Source of the DNA: Tessaracoccus rhinocerotis
GTDB lineage: Bacteria; Actinomycetota; Actinomycetes; Propionibacteriales; Propionibacteriaceae
Assembly (NCBI RefSeq): GCF_007197885.1
Contig: NZ_VKKG01000005.1
Span: 62,001-126,000 of the forward strand
Direction: 5' to 3'
DNA length: 64,000 nucleotides
Under the pieces are notes generated by a model that was given only the letters and a program-made list of their open reading frames with translations, made no database searches and was not told the origin of the DNA. Within the stretch, counting starts at the first letter, position 1; each line of letters starts with the position of its first letter. The position numbers and the translations under genes were made by a program. This document shows, piece after piece, positions 29,447-37,861 of the stretch.

Positions 29447-30387
29447 CGTCGGGCCCTGCTGAACTGGGACAGGCTCACCGCGGCGACGATGATCACGCCC
29501 GTGAGCACCTGCTGCACGTAGCTGTTCACCTGGAGCAGGTTCAGCCCGTTGTTGAGGACGCCGACGATGAGGAGTCCGATCACGGTGCCGCCCACCAGCG
29601 GCTGGCCGGCGCGCGAGAGGGTGACGCCCAGGAAGACCGCCGCGATGGACATCAGCATCATCGGGTCGCCGGCGTTCGGGTGTCCAGAGGCCAGGCGGGC
29701 GGTGAGCACCACGCCGGCCAGTGCCGAGCCGAAGCCCGACGCCAGGAAGGCGGTGAAGCGGACGAACCTCGTGTTCACACCGGACAGGCGGGCGGCCTCG
29801 GAGTTGCCGCCGACCGCGTACCACTCGCGACCCAGCACCGTGCGGGACAGGACGAACCAGACCAGCAGCGTGAGCACGACCGCGATCACGACGGGCATCG
29901 GAACGGGTCCCAGCCGGCTCTGGCCGATGGCAACGAATCCCTCGGGCAGACCGAACACGGTGGCTCCGTTGGAGACCAGCAGTGCGAGTCCCGTGAAGGA
30001 GGTCATGGTGGCCAGCGTGGCGATGAAGGCTGACAGGCCCAGGTAGGAGACCAGGACGCCGTTGAGGGCACCGGCGGCCAGGCCGACGAGCAGGGCTAGC
30101 AGGATCGTGACGGGCAGGGACGTGCCGCCCACCAGCAGTTGCGCCGTGATCACCCCGACGAGGCTGGCCAGCGACCCGACGGACAGGTCGAAGTCCCCCA
30201 CCACCATCACGACGGTCTGCACCGCGGCCACCATCGCGAGCACGGCGATCTGCTCGAGGACGTTGGTGAGGTTGCCGGTGGTCAGGAAGATGCCCCTGCT
30301 GTCCAGTGCGGCGAACAGCACGACCAGCAGGAGCAGTCCGATCAGGGTCCCGTAGGAGGCCAGGCGGGAGGTGGTGCGGGTGCTCAT
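29443..30387 (-). CDS. Sugar ABC transporter permease (RbsC-type)
   Basis: A 314-residue BPD_transp_2 family permease with eight to ten hydrophobic segments. Family marks include VGDFDLSVGSLASLVGV near the centre, GREWYAVGGNSEAARLSGV before the ATPase-contact loop, and GGTVIGLLIVGVLNNGLNLL. The ATG overlaps the TGA of the ATPase gene (ATGA). One permease normally forms a homodimer with the RbsA-type ATPase. Confidence 0.93.
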   Translation of the reverse strand: MSTRTTSRLASYGTLIGLLLLVVLFAALDSRGIFLTTGNLTNVLEQIAVLAMVAAVQTVVMVVGDFDLSVGSLASLVGVITAQLLVGGTSLPVTILLALLVGLAAGALNGVLVSYLGLSAFIATLATMTSFTGLALLVSNGATVFGLPEGFVAIGQSRLGPVPMPVVIAVVLTLLVWFVLSRTVLGREWYAVGGNSEAARLSGVNTRFVRFTAFLASGFGSALAGVVLTARLASGHPNAGDPMMLMSIAAVFLGVTLSRAGQPLVGGTVIGLLIVGVLNNGLNLLQVNSYVQQVLTGVIIVAAVSLSQFSRARR

Positions 30388-31886
30388 CGGTCGGGCTTCC
30401 TGTAGCAGAGGTGGAGGATGGACTCTTCGGTGGCGGAGGCGGCGGGGACGACGTCGATGAGCCGGCCCTCGTGGAGCACGGCGATCTCGTCGGCCAGGCC
30501 CAGCAGCTCGGGGATCTCGCTGGAGACCATCACCACTGCCACACCGCGCTCGCCCAGGCCGCGCACGAGTTGGTAGATCTCGGCCTTGGTACCGACGTCG
30601 ATGCCGCGCGTCGGCTCGTCGAGGAGCAGCACCTCGGGGTTCCTCGCGAGGTACTTCGCGAGGACCACCTTCTGCTGGTTGCCGCCCGAGAGTTCGGCGA
30701 CGTCCTGCTTCACCGACGTGGCGCTGACCCGCAGCTGCTGTGCCAGTTCCCTGCTGCGGCGCAGCTCCCGGCCGGAGTCCATCACCCCGGCCCGGCTCAG
30801 CTCACGCAGGCTGCCGAGGGCGATGTTCGAGGTGATGGTGGCGTTCATGACGAGGGCCTGGCTGCGCCGCTCCTCGGGGACGTAGCCGATGCCCGCGGCC
30901 ATCCGTCGCCCGACAGGGGCACGGGTGACGTCGCGGCCGCGCACCTCGATGGTGCCCGCCCTCGCGCGCTCGGCCCCGGCCACCAGCCGCAGCAGCTCCG
31001 AGCGTCCGGAACCGGCCAGGCCGGCGATGCCCAGCACCCGCCCGGAACGGGCTTCGAGCGAGATCCCCTTCAGGGTGTGCCCGGCCAGGTCCGCCACCCG
31101 CAGGACGCACTCGCCGGGCGTCGCGGAGCGCTCCGGGAACGCCTGTTCGGGGGATCGTCCGATCATCGCGCGGACGACGTCGTCGTCGTCGGTCTCCCCG
31201 ATCGGCCGGGTCCAGACGTGCCTGCCGTTGCGCATCACGGTGGCCACGTCGGCGAGGGCGAACACCTCGTCGAGGCGGTGGGAGACGTAGATGATCGTCG
31301 TGCCCTCGCTGCGGAGGCGGCGCAGCACTCCGAAGAGCCGCTCGGTCTCGGTGTCGGTGAGGGCCGCGGTCGGTTCGTCGAGGACGAGCACCCGGGCGTC
31401 CCGTGCGAGGGCGCGCGCGAGCGCCACCATCGTCTGCTGCACGGCCGACAGTTCGGCCACGGGGCGTTCGAGGTCCAGTTCGACGCCCAGCCGGTCGAGC
31501 TGCTCGGCGGCGGCGCGGGCCAGTGCGCGTCGGTTCGCGAGGCCTCGCCGCCCGGGGCGTCGCATCCCGAGGAAGATGTTCTCGGCGGCACCGAGGGTGC
31601 CCACCAGGACCAGCTCCTGCGGCAGGGCGACCACCCCGGCGGCCTGCCCCTGCGCGACGGAGCGCAGTTGCACCGGTTGCCCGTCCAGCAGGACGTCACC
31701 CTCGGTGGGTTGCCGGACGCCGGCGAGGATGCCCATCAGCGTCGACTTCCCGGCTCCGTTCTCACCCAGCAGCGCATGGATGGTGCCCCGGTGGAACTCG
31801 AGCGAGACGTCGGAGACCACGCGGTTCGGGCCGTAGTCCTTGCTGATGCCACGGGTGGCCAGGACCGGCGTGGGACGCGTTGGCAT
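30384..31886 (-). CDS. Sugar ABC transporter ATPase (RbsA-type, two domains)
   Basis: A 500-residue fused double nucleotide-binding protein. The first half has Walker A GENGAGKST and Walker B VLVLDEPTAALTD, but its signature is LSAVQQTMVALARAL rather than LSGGQ. The second half has a degenerate Walker A (GLAGSGRSELLRLV) and a strong signature LSGGNQQKVVLAKYL with DEPTRGID. This asymmetry is usual for RbsA/XylG/MglA proteins. It is the first gene of the four-gene sugar operon, preceded by GAGGAG. It reads after the proX terminator. Confidence 0.94.
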   Translation of the reverse strand: MPTRPTPVLATRGISKDYGPNRVVSDVSLEFHRGTIHALLGENGAGKSTLMGILAGVRQPTEGDVLLDGQPVQLRSVAQGQAAGVVALPQELVLVGTLGAAENIFLGMRRPGRRGLANRRALARAAAEQLDRLGVELDLERPVAELSAVQQTMVALARALARDARVLVLDEPTAALTDTETERLFGVLRRLRSEGTTIIYVSHRLDEVFALADVATVMRNGRHVWTRPIGETDDDDVVRAMIGRSPEQAFPERSATPGECVLRVADLAGHTLKGISLEARSGRVLGIAGLAGSGRSELLRLVAGAERARAGTIEVRGRDVTRAPVGRRMAAGIGYVPEERRSQALVMNATITSNIALGSLRELSRAGVMDSGRELRRSRELAQQLRVSATSVKQDVAELSGGNQQKVVLAKYLARNPEVLLLDEPTRGIDVGTKAEIYQLVRGLGERGVAVVMVSSEIPELLGLADEIAVLHEGRLIDVVPAASATEESILHLCYRKPDR

Positions 31887-31924
31887 CGTGGCTCCTCGGG
31901 GCCGGCATTGGATCGGGATGACCA

Positions 31925-31968
31925 GAGCACCCTATTGCGGCGCCGTGTGGCGGGGCAACAGGGTGCTC
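31925..31968 (-). terminator. Long hairpin terminator after proX
   Basis: On the minus strand GAGCACCCTGTTG pairs with CAATAGGGTGCTC over 13 bp with one G-U pair, and an inner CGCC/GGCG stem shortens the loop. It starts about 24 bases after the proX stop. No U-run follows. It probably separates the betaine operon from the next sugar operon. Confidence 0.6.
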
Positions 31969-31991
31969 CTTGTCGGGGTGCGGGACCGGAC

Positions 31992-32909
31992 CTAGCTGGT
32001 GAGGCCGTCCACGTACTCGCGGTTCTCCTCGACCCACTGCTCGATGAGCGGGCCGTAGTCATCCGTGTCGTTCTGGTTGAACAGCAGGTCCTCGAGGTTG
32101 TAGAGGAGCTCGCCGTCCATCTCGAAGTTCTCCAGCCAACCGGCGACCTCGGGGAAGTCGTCGGCGAAGCCGGTGCGGCTGTAGACGTGGATGGTTTCCG
32201 CGCCGCCGAGTGCGCCCTCCGGATCCTCGAGGTTCTTGATCGGGAACGCCTCGTAGGCCCAGTGCGGCTCCCAGAGGGTGACGGCGATGTTCTCGCCGGC
32301 GTCGGTGGCGGCCGTGAGCTCGGCGAGCATCGCGACGGTGGAGGAAGTCTGGAACGTCATGCCCTCCAGACCGTAGCCGGGGATGACGGCGCTCTCCATT
32401 GTCTGGGTGAGGCCGGCACCTGCCTCGATGCCGACGATGGTGTTGCCGAAGAGGTCCGCGTTGTCAGCGAGCTCGGCGAGGGAGTCGATCGGGGCGTCCT
32501 CGTTGACCGCGACCGTCAGCTTGGCCTGGTCGAACCAGGGGCTGAGGTCGACGATCTGGTCACCGAACTCCTCGATGTAGCCGGCGTGGGTGACGGGCAG
32601 CCACACGTCGGTGGTGAAGTCGTAGTCACCGGAGGCGAGGCCCGCGAAGACCGGGGCCGCGTCGACGTAGGACAGCTCGGCGGAGTAGCCCTGCTCCTCG
32701 AGCACATGCTTCCACAGCTCGGAGGTGGCGATGCCCTCCTCCCAGCCGTTGAAGACTGCGATGGTGAGCTCGCCCTTGTCCTGCGCGGCGTCGGTCCCCT
32801 GCGCGGTGGTGTCGTTGCCCGGCGCGTTGCCGGGATCGCTCGAGCAGCCGGTGAGGGCGGCGCCGATGGCGACGGCCCCTGCGACGACCTTGAGCAGACG
32901 CTTGTTCAT
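31992..32909 (-). CDS. proX: Glycine betaine/osmoprotectant-binding lipoprotein (ProX/OpuAC)
   Basis: A 305-residue binding protein with a lipoprotein signal (LLKVVAGAVAIGAALTGC) and the OpuAC fold. Aromatic residues that would form the quaternary-ammonium cage are visible in FNGWEEG, in DVWLPVTHAGY and in LWEPHWAY. The ATG at 32909 has AAAGGAA upstream; the frame start at 32981 is rejected because it adds an arginine-rich non-signal leader. It is the last gene of the proVWX operon, separated from proW by a hairpin. Confidence 0.93.
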   Translation of the reverse strand: MNKRLLKVVAGAVAIGAALTGCSSDPGNAPGNDTTAQGTDAAQDKGELTIAVFNGWEEGIATSELWKHVLEEQGYSAELSYVDAAPVFAGLASGDYDFTTDVWLPVTHAGYIEEFGDQIVDLSPWFDQAKLTVAVNEDAPIDSLAELADNADLFGNTIVGIEAGAGLTQTMESAVIPGYGLEGMTFQTSSTVAMLAELTAATDAGENIAVTLWEPHWAYEAFPIKNLEDPEGALGGAETIHVYSRTGFADDFPEVAGWLENFEMDGELLYNLEDLLFNQNDTDDYGPLIEQWVEENREYVDGLTS

Positions 32910-32947
32910 GTGTTCCTTTCCCGGCAGTGGGCATCTCCCCCTGCCGT

Positions 32948-32976
32948 GCCGCGCGGCCCGATTGCTGCCGCGCGGC
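32948..32976 (-). other. 10-bp hairpin between proW and proX
   Basis: GCCGCGCGGC occurs twice and, being self-complementary, forms a perfect 10-bp stem with a nine-base loop. It lies in the 73-base gap, before the proX ribosome site. It could stabilise one part of the message or cause partial termination. Confidence 0.6.
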
Positions 32977-32982
32977 CTCACC

Positions 32983-33894
32983 TCAGGCCGCCTCGACGGT
33001 CTGGGTGGTGGTGGGACGGGAGGCGCGCCTCCGGGCGAGCTTCTCCCGACCCCAGGTGTAGAGGCCCGTGCGCAGGCCGAATGATCCGGTGAAGCGGTCC
33101 AGCAGGATCGCGAGGATCACGACGGACAGGCCGGCCTCGAACCCGAGGGCCGTGTCCAGACGCTGCAACGCGGCGATCACCTGTTCGCCGAGGCCCCCGG
33201 CACCCACCAGCCCGGCGATGACCACCATGGACAGGGAGAGCATGATGACCTGGTTGATGCCGGCCATGATGCTGGGCATGGCCAGCGGGAGCTGGATCTG
33301 CCGCAGGATGCGGAAGCGGGAGGCCCCGAACGCGGAGCCGGCCTCGACGACCTCCTTGTCCACCCCTCGGATGCCGAGCTCGGTGAGCCGGACCCCGGGC
33401 GGGAGGGAGAAGATGATCGTTGCCACGATTCCGGGTGCGACGCCGATGCGGAACAGGAGCAGTGCAGGGATCAGGTAGACGAACGCCGGCATCGTCTGGA
33501 GGAAGTCCATCACGGGCTTGGTGACCAGCGAGACCGATCTTGAGGTGGCGGCCAGGATGCCGATCGGCACCGCGAGCGCCACCGCGATGATCGCGGCCAC
33601 CAGTACCAGCGCCAGCGTGTCCATCGCGTTCACCCATTGGTCGAGCCCGACGATCAGGAGCAGGCCGATGCCCGCGCCGACGCCGAAGAGGGGTCCCCGG
33701 GCGAGAAGCGCCAGCAGGGCCACGATCAGGATGATGAGCCACCACGGCGGGACGGTCAGTGCCGTGTTGAGTAGTTCGTAGAGGAACACGAGTGCGGACC
33801 GCACCGCTGCGAACGGGGCGGCTGCGTTGGCGACGATCCAGTCGACTCCGGCCTCGACCCAGTCCCCGAAGGGAAGCTTGAAGGCATCAGGCAT
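32983..33894 (-). CDS. proW: Glycine betaine ABC transporter permease (ProW/OpuAB)
   Basis: A 303-residue permease with an extended N-terminal amphipathic region, as in ProW, and about seven membrane helices. The EAA loop reads VVEAGSAFGASRFRILRQIQ followed by LPLAMPSIMAG. The ATG at 33894 follows GGAGG by six bases and overlaps the proV stop (TGATG); a GTG one codon earlier is also possible. With ProV and ProX it imports compatible solutes under osmotic stress. Confidence 0.94.
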   Translation of the reverse strand: MPDAFKLPFGDWVEAGVDWIVANAAAPFAAVRSALVFLYELLNTALTVPPWWLIILIVALLALLARGPLFGVGAGIGLLLIVGLDQWVNAMDTLALVLVAAIIAVALAVPIGILAATSRSVSLVTKPVMDFLQTMPAFVYLIPALLLFRIGVAPGIVATIIFSLPPGVRLTELGIRGVDKEVVEAGSAFGASRFRILRQIQLPLAMPSIMAGINQVIMLSLSMVVIAGLVGAGGLGEQVIAALQRLDTALGFEAGLSVVILAILLDRFTGSFGLRTGLYTWGREKLARRRASRPTTTQTVEAA

Positions 33895-35174
33895 CACAGG
33901 CCTCCTTCTGCGGTGTGGGCGGCGCTGAGCGCTGTCTCGACGGTGGCGGCCGGCAGCGGGGCGATCAGCTTCGCCGCCACGGCCTCGCTGGCCTCGTCCC
34001 CGCCGAGCGCGGCGAGCAGGGTCACCCGCGGCACGACGCCGACGAGGTGGCCGTTGGCGTCCGTGACGGCCAGCGGCAGCGGTGACTCGATGGCCGGGGC
34101 CACGAGTTCCGCGATGGTGGTGCCGGTCTCGACATGGGCCGCCTCGGCCAGCTCGGCCGTCATGCTGGAGCGGCCTCCGCGGACGAGTTCGAGCGCCTTT
34201 CGGTCCGTGATCGCACCGAGCAGGCGCCGGTCACGGCTGACGACGAACGCGGCGGAGGTCTGCTCGTCGCGCATGACGCGCAGCGCGGCACGCGGGCCGG
34301 CTGACTCCTGCACGACCGCCAGCGCCGGCTCCATCACGGCGCCCGCCGTGAGGACCCGGGCGCGGTCGACGTCCTGCACGAACTGGGCGACGTAGTCGTT
34401 GGCGGGATCAGTGAGGATCTCCTCGGGGGTGCCGATCTGCACGATCCGACCGTTGCGCATCACCGCGATCCGCTCCCCGAGGAACATGGCCTCGTTGAGG
34501 TCGTGGGTGATGAAGATGATGGTCTTGCCCAGCCTGGACTGCAGGTCCAGCAGCTGTTCCTGCATCTCGCGGCGGATGAGCGGGTCCAGGGCGGAGAACG
34601 CCTCGTCCATCAGGAGCACGTCTGTGTCGCTGGCCAGTGCCCGTGCCAGGCCGACCCGCTGGCGCATGCCGCCGGAGAGTTCCGAGGGGAGGTTGTTCTC
34701 CCAGCCGGCGAGGCCGACGAGCTGGATCACTTCGCGGGCACGTTCCAGGCGGGCGCGGCGCGAAAGCCCCTGGATCTCCAGGCCGTAGGCGACGTTGTCG
34801 ATGACGCTGCGGTGTGGCAGCAGCCCGAAGTGCTGGAAGACCATGGAGACCTTGCGGCGACGCAGTTCGCGAAGCTTCCCGGTGGGCACGCCGGTGAGCG
34901 GTTCGCCCCCGATCTCCACGGACCCGTGCGTGGGCTCCAGGAGACCGTTGAGCATCCGGATCAGGGTCGACTTCCCGGACCCCGACAGGCCCATCACCAC
35001 GAAGATCTCGCCCTTGCGGACCTCGAAGGAGGCGTCGATCACCGCGGCGGTCGTCCCCTCCCCGAGGTCGTCGCGGTCGACGCCCGCCTCGAGCTTCCTG
35101 ATTGTGGACTCGGCAGACCTGCCGAACACCTTGTAGAGAGCCTCGGCTCTCAGTTGGACTTCGTTCTCAGCCAC
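33894..35174 (-). CDS. proV: Glycine betaine ABC transporter ATPase with CBS domains (ProV/OpuAA)
   Basis: A 426-residue ATPase. Walker A is GLSGSGKST, the signature is LSGGMRQRVGLARAL, Walker B is VLLMDEAFSALDP, and the switch histidine is in ITHDLNEAM. The N-terminus has the ProV-type extension with the YKVFGR motif. Two CBS domains fill about residues 280-410 and are the ionic-strength sensor in OpuA-type systems. The start is GTG 35174, with GGAGG directly upstream; the frame start at 35354 would run into the intergenic region. It leads the proVWX operon. Confidence 0.94.
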   Translation of the reverse strand: MAENEVQLRAEALYKVFGRSAESTIRKLEAGVDRDDLGEGTTAAVIDASFEVRKGEIFVVMGLSGSGKSTLIRMLNGLLEPTHGSVEIGGEPLTGVPTGKLRELRRRKVSMVFQHFGLLPHRSVIDNVAYGLEIQGLSRRARLERAREVIQLVGLAGWENNLPSELSGGMRQRVGLARALASDTDVLLMDEAFSALDPLIRREMQEQLLDLQSRLGKTIIFITHDLNEAMFLGERIAVMRNGRIVQIGTPEEILTDPANDYVAQFVQDVDRARVLTAGAVMEPALAVVQESAGPRAALRVMRDEQTSAAFVVSRDRRLLGAITDRKALELVRGGRSSMTAELAEAAHVETGTTIAELVAPAIESPLPLAVTDANGHLVGVVPRVTLLAALGGDEASEAVAAKLIAPLPAATVETALSAAHTAEGGL

Positions 35175-35489
35175 ATTCCCTCCGGGATGGTGGTTACCTG
35201 ACCACCCCACACCGGGTTGCGGGAGACCACAGCGGCGCTCCGAGTGCCGCAGACATGACAAGGCAGGAGTAGCCGTCAGTCGATCCCCACTACCGTACGT
35301 CGACCCGTGGACTCTCCGACCGGCCTGACGCGGCAAGCGCTGTCGCATCCGCACGAGGGGACGCAGGACAGCGTGCCGGACGCTACCAGCAACCGGTTAC
35401 GAAGTTCAAGGCAGCAATTTCCTGGGGTAGGGTGCTGGAGGTTTGCGTCGGTCCATGGCGCACCGCCAACACGGCCACGGAGGTACCTG
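35175..35489. promoter_or_regulatory. Divergent promoter region proV / sulP
   Basis: This 315-base gap has no gene. For sulP, TTCAAG (35405-35410) and TAGGGT (35428-35433) are 17 bases apart and make a good promoter. Near proV, GGTGGT and ACCACC are perfect inverted arms around TACCTG (35189-35206), within its leader and just before the ribosome site, so they may act on translation or as a binding site. I could not assign a proV -10 with confidence. Confidence 0.5.
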
Positions 35490-37001
35490 GTGACCGCAGT
35501 CAAGATCCCCGACGACAAGTCCTCGCGTTACGCGCCGCGGCCCTCGGTGCTCACCGCCCTGCGGTCCCCCAGGCTCCTCACCAAGGAGGTCCTCGCAGGG
35601 CTCGTCGTGGCGCTGGCCCTGATCCCGGAGGCGATCTCGTTCTCCGTCATCGCCGGCGTCGACCCCCGGGTGGGCCTGTTCTCCTCCTTCGTCATGGCGG
35701 TCACCATCGCGTTCGTGGGCGGACGCCCGGCCATGATCACCGCCGCCACGGGCGCGGTCGCCCTGGTCGTGGCACCGCTGGTCCGCGAACACGGCATCCA
35801 CTACCTGATCGCGACGGTGATCCTCGCCGGCGTCCTGCAGGTGGTGCTGGCGCTCGCCGGCGTGGCCAAGCTGATGCGCTTCATCCCGCGCAGCGTGATG
35901 ATCGGCTTCGTGAACTCGCTGGCCATCCTCATCTTCATGGCACAACTCCCCCACCTGCTGGGCGTGCCTTGGCCCGTCTACCCCCTCGTGGCCGCCGGGC
36001 TGCTGGTGATGGTCCTGATGCCGAGGCTCACCAAGGTGGTGCCGGCACCGCTCGTCTCGATCGTCCTGACCACTGCGGTCGTGGTGGTACTGGCCATCTC
36101 GGTGCCCACGGTCGGCGACCAGGGCGAACTGCCCCGCAGCCTGCCGGAGCTGTTCATCCCGGACATCCCCTGGACCTGGGCCACCTTCACCACGATCGCC
36201 CCCTACGCACTGGGCATGGCACTGGTGGGTCTGATGGAGTCACTCATGACGGCCAAGCTCGTCGACGAGGTCACCGACACCCACTCCAACAAGACCCGGG
36301 AGGCCTGGGGGCAGGGCGTCGCGAACGTCATGTCCGGCTTCTTCGGCGGCATGGGAGGCTGCGCCATGATCGGGCAGACCATGATCAACGTGAAGGTCTC
36401 GGGAGCCCGCACGCGTATTTCCACCTTCCTGGCCGGCGCCTTCCTGCTGGTACTCGTGGTGGTGCTGGGCGACTGGGTGGCGATCATCCCGATGGCCGCT
36501 CTGGTGGCCGTCATGGTGATGGTCTCCGTGGCGACCTTCGACTGGCACAGCATCCACCCGGCCACCCTGCGACGCCTGCCCCGGAGCGAGACCATGGTCA
36601 TGCTCGCCACCGTCATCGCCGTCGTGGCCACCGACAACCTCGCGATCGGCGTGGTCGTCGGGGTGGTCGTGGCCTCGGTGCTGTTCGTCCGGCGCGTGGC
36701 GCACTTCGTGACCGTCGAGCGCACGCTCGTCGACGGGGGCGCCACCGCCAGTTACGAGGTGCGCGGCGAGTTGTTCTTCGCCTCGAGCAACGACCTCACG
36801 ACCCAGTTCGAGTACACCGACGACCCGGACCACGTGCTGATCGACATGTCCGGTTCGCACATCTGGGACGCCTCGACGGTGGCTGCGCTGGACGCAATCG
36901 TCACCCGCTACGAGCAGCGCGGCAAGAGCGTCGACTTCCTCGGCCTGAACCAGCAGGCCTCCCGTTTCCACACCCGTCTGAGCGGGAACCTCGGGGACTG
37001 A
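35490..37001 (+). CDS. SulP family anion transporter with STAS domain
   Basis: A 503-residue membrane protein of the SLC26/SulP family. The N-terminal core begins with [20 protein letters not shown] and continues through the family segment [18 protein letters not shown]; a STAS domain occupies about residues 415-500 ([13 protein letters not shown], then [19 protein letters not shown]). Bacterial members take up sulfate, bicarbonate or dicarboxylates with Na+ or H+; the anion is not clear here. The GTG at 35490 has GGAGG six bases upstream. The motif [18 protein letters not shown] is intact. Confidence 0.92.
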   Translation: MTAVKIPDDKSSRYAPRPSVLTALRSPRLLTKEVLAGLVVALALIPEAISFSVIAGVDPRVGLFSSFVMAVTIAFVGGRPAMITAATGAVALVVAPLVREHGIHYLIATVILAGVLQVVLALAGVAKLMRFIPRSVMIGFVNSLAILIFMAQLPHLLGVPWPVYPLVAAGLLVMVLMPRLTKVVPAPLVSIVLTTAVVVVLAISVPTVGDQGELPRSLPELFIPDIPWTWATFTTIAPYALGMALVGLMESLMTAKLVDEVTDTHSNKTREAWGQGVANVMSGFFGGMGGCAMIGQTMINVKVSGARTRISTFLAGAFLLVLVVVLGDWVAIIPMAALVAVMVMVSVATFDWHSIHPATLRRLPRSETMVMLATVIAVVATDNLAIGVVVGVVVASVLFVRRVAHFVTVERTLVDGGATASYEVRGELFFASSNDLTTQFEYTDDPDHVLIDMSGSHIWDASTVAALDAIVTRYEQRGKSVDFLGLNQQASRFHTRLSGNLGD

Positions 37002-37013
37002 CCCGTCACGAGC

Positions 37014-37072
37014 GCTCCGCGGCCCTGCGCTCCCCACTGGCGGAACGGGTCCTTTGATGGGGTCCGCGGAGC
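37014..37072. repeat. 9-bp inverted repeat upstream of the guanidine riboswitch
   Basis: GCTCCGCGG (37014-37022) and CCGCGGAGC (37064-37072) are perfect inverted arms 41 bases apart, just after the sulP stop. They could form a terminator for sulP or a site at the promoter of the following genes. Confidence 0.35.
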
Positions 37073-37082
37073 TTGCTAGCAT
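37053..37082 (+). promoter_or_regulatory. Candidate promoter of the SMR pair
   Basis: TTTGAT (37053-37058) and TAGCAT (37077-37082) are 18 bases apart. Transcription from here would begin near 37090, just before the riboswitch fold. Confidence 0.45.
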
Positions 37083-37105
37083 TCTGGCAGGAGCCCGGGA
37101 AGGGC

Positions 37106-37150
37106 TCGCGGACGAGGGAGCAGTACCCGCACCACGACAAGACTGACTCA
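37106..37150 (+). ncRNA. Guanidine-III riboswitch (ykkC-III)
   Basis: The conserved blocks of this small pseudoknot class are present in order: GGACGAGG (37110-37117), GTACCCG (37123-37129) and ACAAGAC (37137-37143). Helix P1 forms from GCGG (37108-37111) with CCGC (37127-37130). Helix P2 forms from GAGCAGT (37118-37124) with ACTG-A-CTC (37142-37149) with one bulged A. The helix bases differ from the Thermobifida example I remember, yet keep pairing, which is good support. The GGAGGAG ribosome site starts four bases after P2, so guanidine binding probably controls translation of the two SMR exporter genes. Confidence 0.85.
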
Positions 37151-37167
37151 TTGGAGGAGTACGTCAC

Positions 37168-37482
37168 ATGGCGTGGATCATTCTTGTACTGTCCGGAGCG
37201 CTCGAGGCCGTGTGGGCCAGTGCGCTGGCCGCTTCCAAGGGCTTTCGCCGACCGGGCCCCACCATCTTGTTCCTGGTCTCGTGCACCCTCAGCATGTTGG
37301 GGCTGGCCTGGGCGATGACGACGCTTCCCACGGGCACCGCCTATTCGGTCTGGGTCGGCATCGGGGCCTCCCTCACCGTGGTGTGGGCCATCATCGTGGG
37401 TCAGGAGAAGGCCACCGTTGCCCGCATCCTGTTGCTCGTCCTGCTGGTCGCCTGCGTCGTCGGGCTCAAGGCGGTGAGCTGA
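37168..37482 (+). CDS. SMR guanidinium exporter subunit (Gdx/SugE type) 1
   Basis: A 104-residue protein with four membrane helices. Glu13 in GALEAVWASAL and the nearby Trp16 match the Gdx (guanidinium exporter) branch of the small multidrug resistance family rather than EmrE. The central segment LPTGTAYSVWVGIGASLTV is typical. It lies eight bases after a GGAGGAG site and directly after a guanidine-III riboswitch, which strongly supports guanidinium as the substrate. The second subunit follows after one base, so a heterodimer is likely. Confidence 0.93.
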   Translation: MAWIILVLSGALEAVWASALAASKGFRRPGPTILFLVSCTLSMLGLAWAMTTLPTGTAYSVWVGIGASLTVVWAIIVGQEKATVARILLLVLLVACVVGLKAVS

Positions 37483-37483
37483 G

Positions 37484-37861
37484 GTGCCGTGGATCATCCT
37501 GCTCGTCAGCGCCGTGTTCGAGGCGGTGTGGGCCACCGCCCTGGGCATGTCGGAGGGCCTCAGTGTGCTCACGCCCTCGATCGTGTTCTTCGTCGCGGTG
37601 GTCCTCAGCATGCTCGGGCTCGGCTGGGCGGCCAAACACATCCCGATCGGAACCGCCTATGCGGTCTGGACCGGTGTCGGCGCCGCCCTGACCGTGTCGT
37701 GGGCGATGGCCACGGGCGCGGAGAGCGTCTCGGTGGGCAAGGTCGTGTTCATCACCGGCATCATCGCGGCGGTGGTGGGCCTCAAGTTCGTCTCGTCCGA
37801 CGACGAAGGGCGGGCCGGTGGAGACTCCACCGACCCGCCCCTGACCTCGATCCGCCGTTAG
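37484..37861 (+). CDS. SMR guanidinium exporter subunit (Gdx/SugE type) 2
   Basis: A 125-residue SMR protein that repeats the pattern of its neighbour: Glu13 in [11 protein letters not shown], four membrane helices and [19 protein letters not shown]. It has a 20-residue polar C-terminal tail that the first subunit lacks. The GTG start lies one base after the upstream TGA, so translation is coupled and the riboswitch controls both. In paired SMR systems the two chains insert in opposite directions. The stop overlaps that of the convergent gene by four bases. Confidence 0.92.
   Translation: MPWIILLVSAVFEAVWATALGMSEGLSVLTPSIVFFVAVVLSMLGLGWAAKHIPIGTAYAVWTGVGAALTVSWAMATGAESVSVGKVVFITGIIAAVVGLKFVSSDDEGRAGGDSTDPPLTSIRR

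Noticed and set aside
30306..33092. A 928-residue plus-strand open frame opposite the sugar and betaine transporter genes
   Set aside because: It is a shadow of well-supported minus-strand genes in high-G+C DNA; it has no domain, and its composition is typical of antisense frames.
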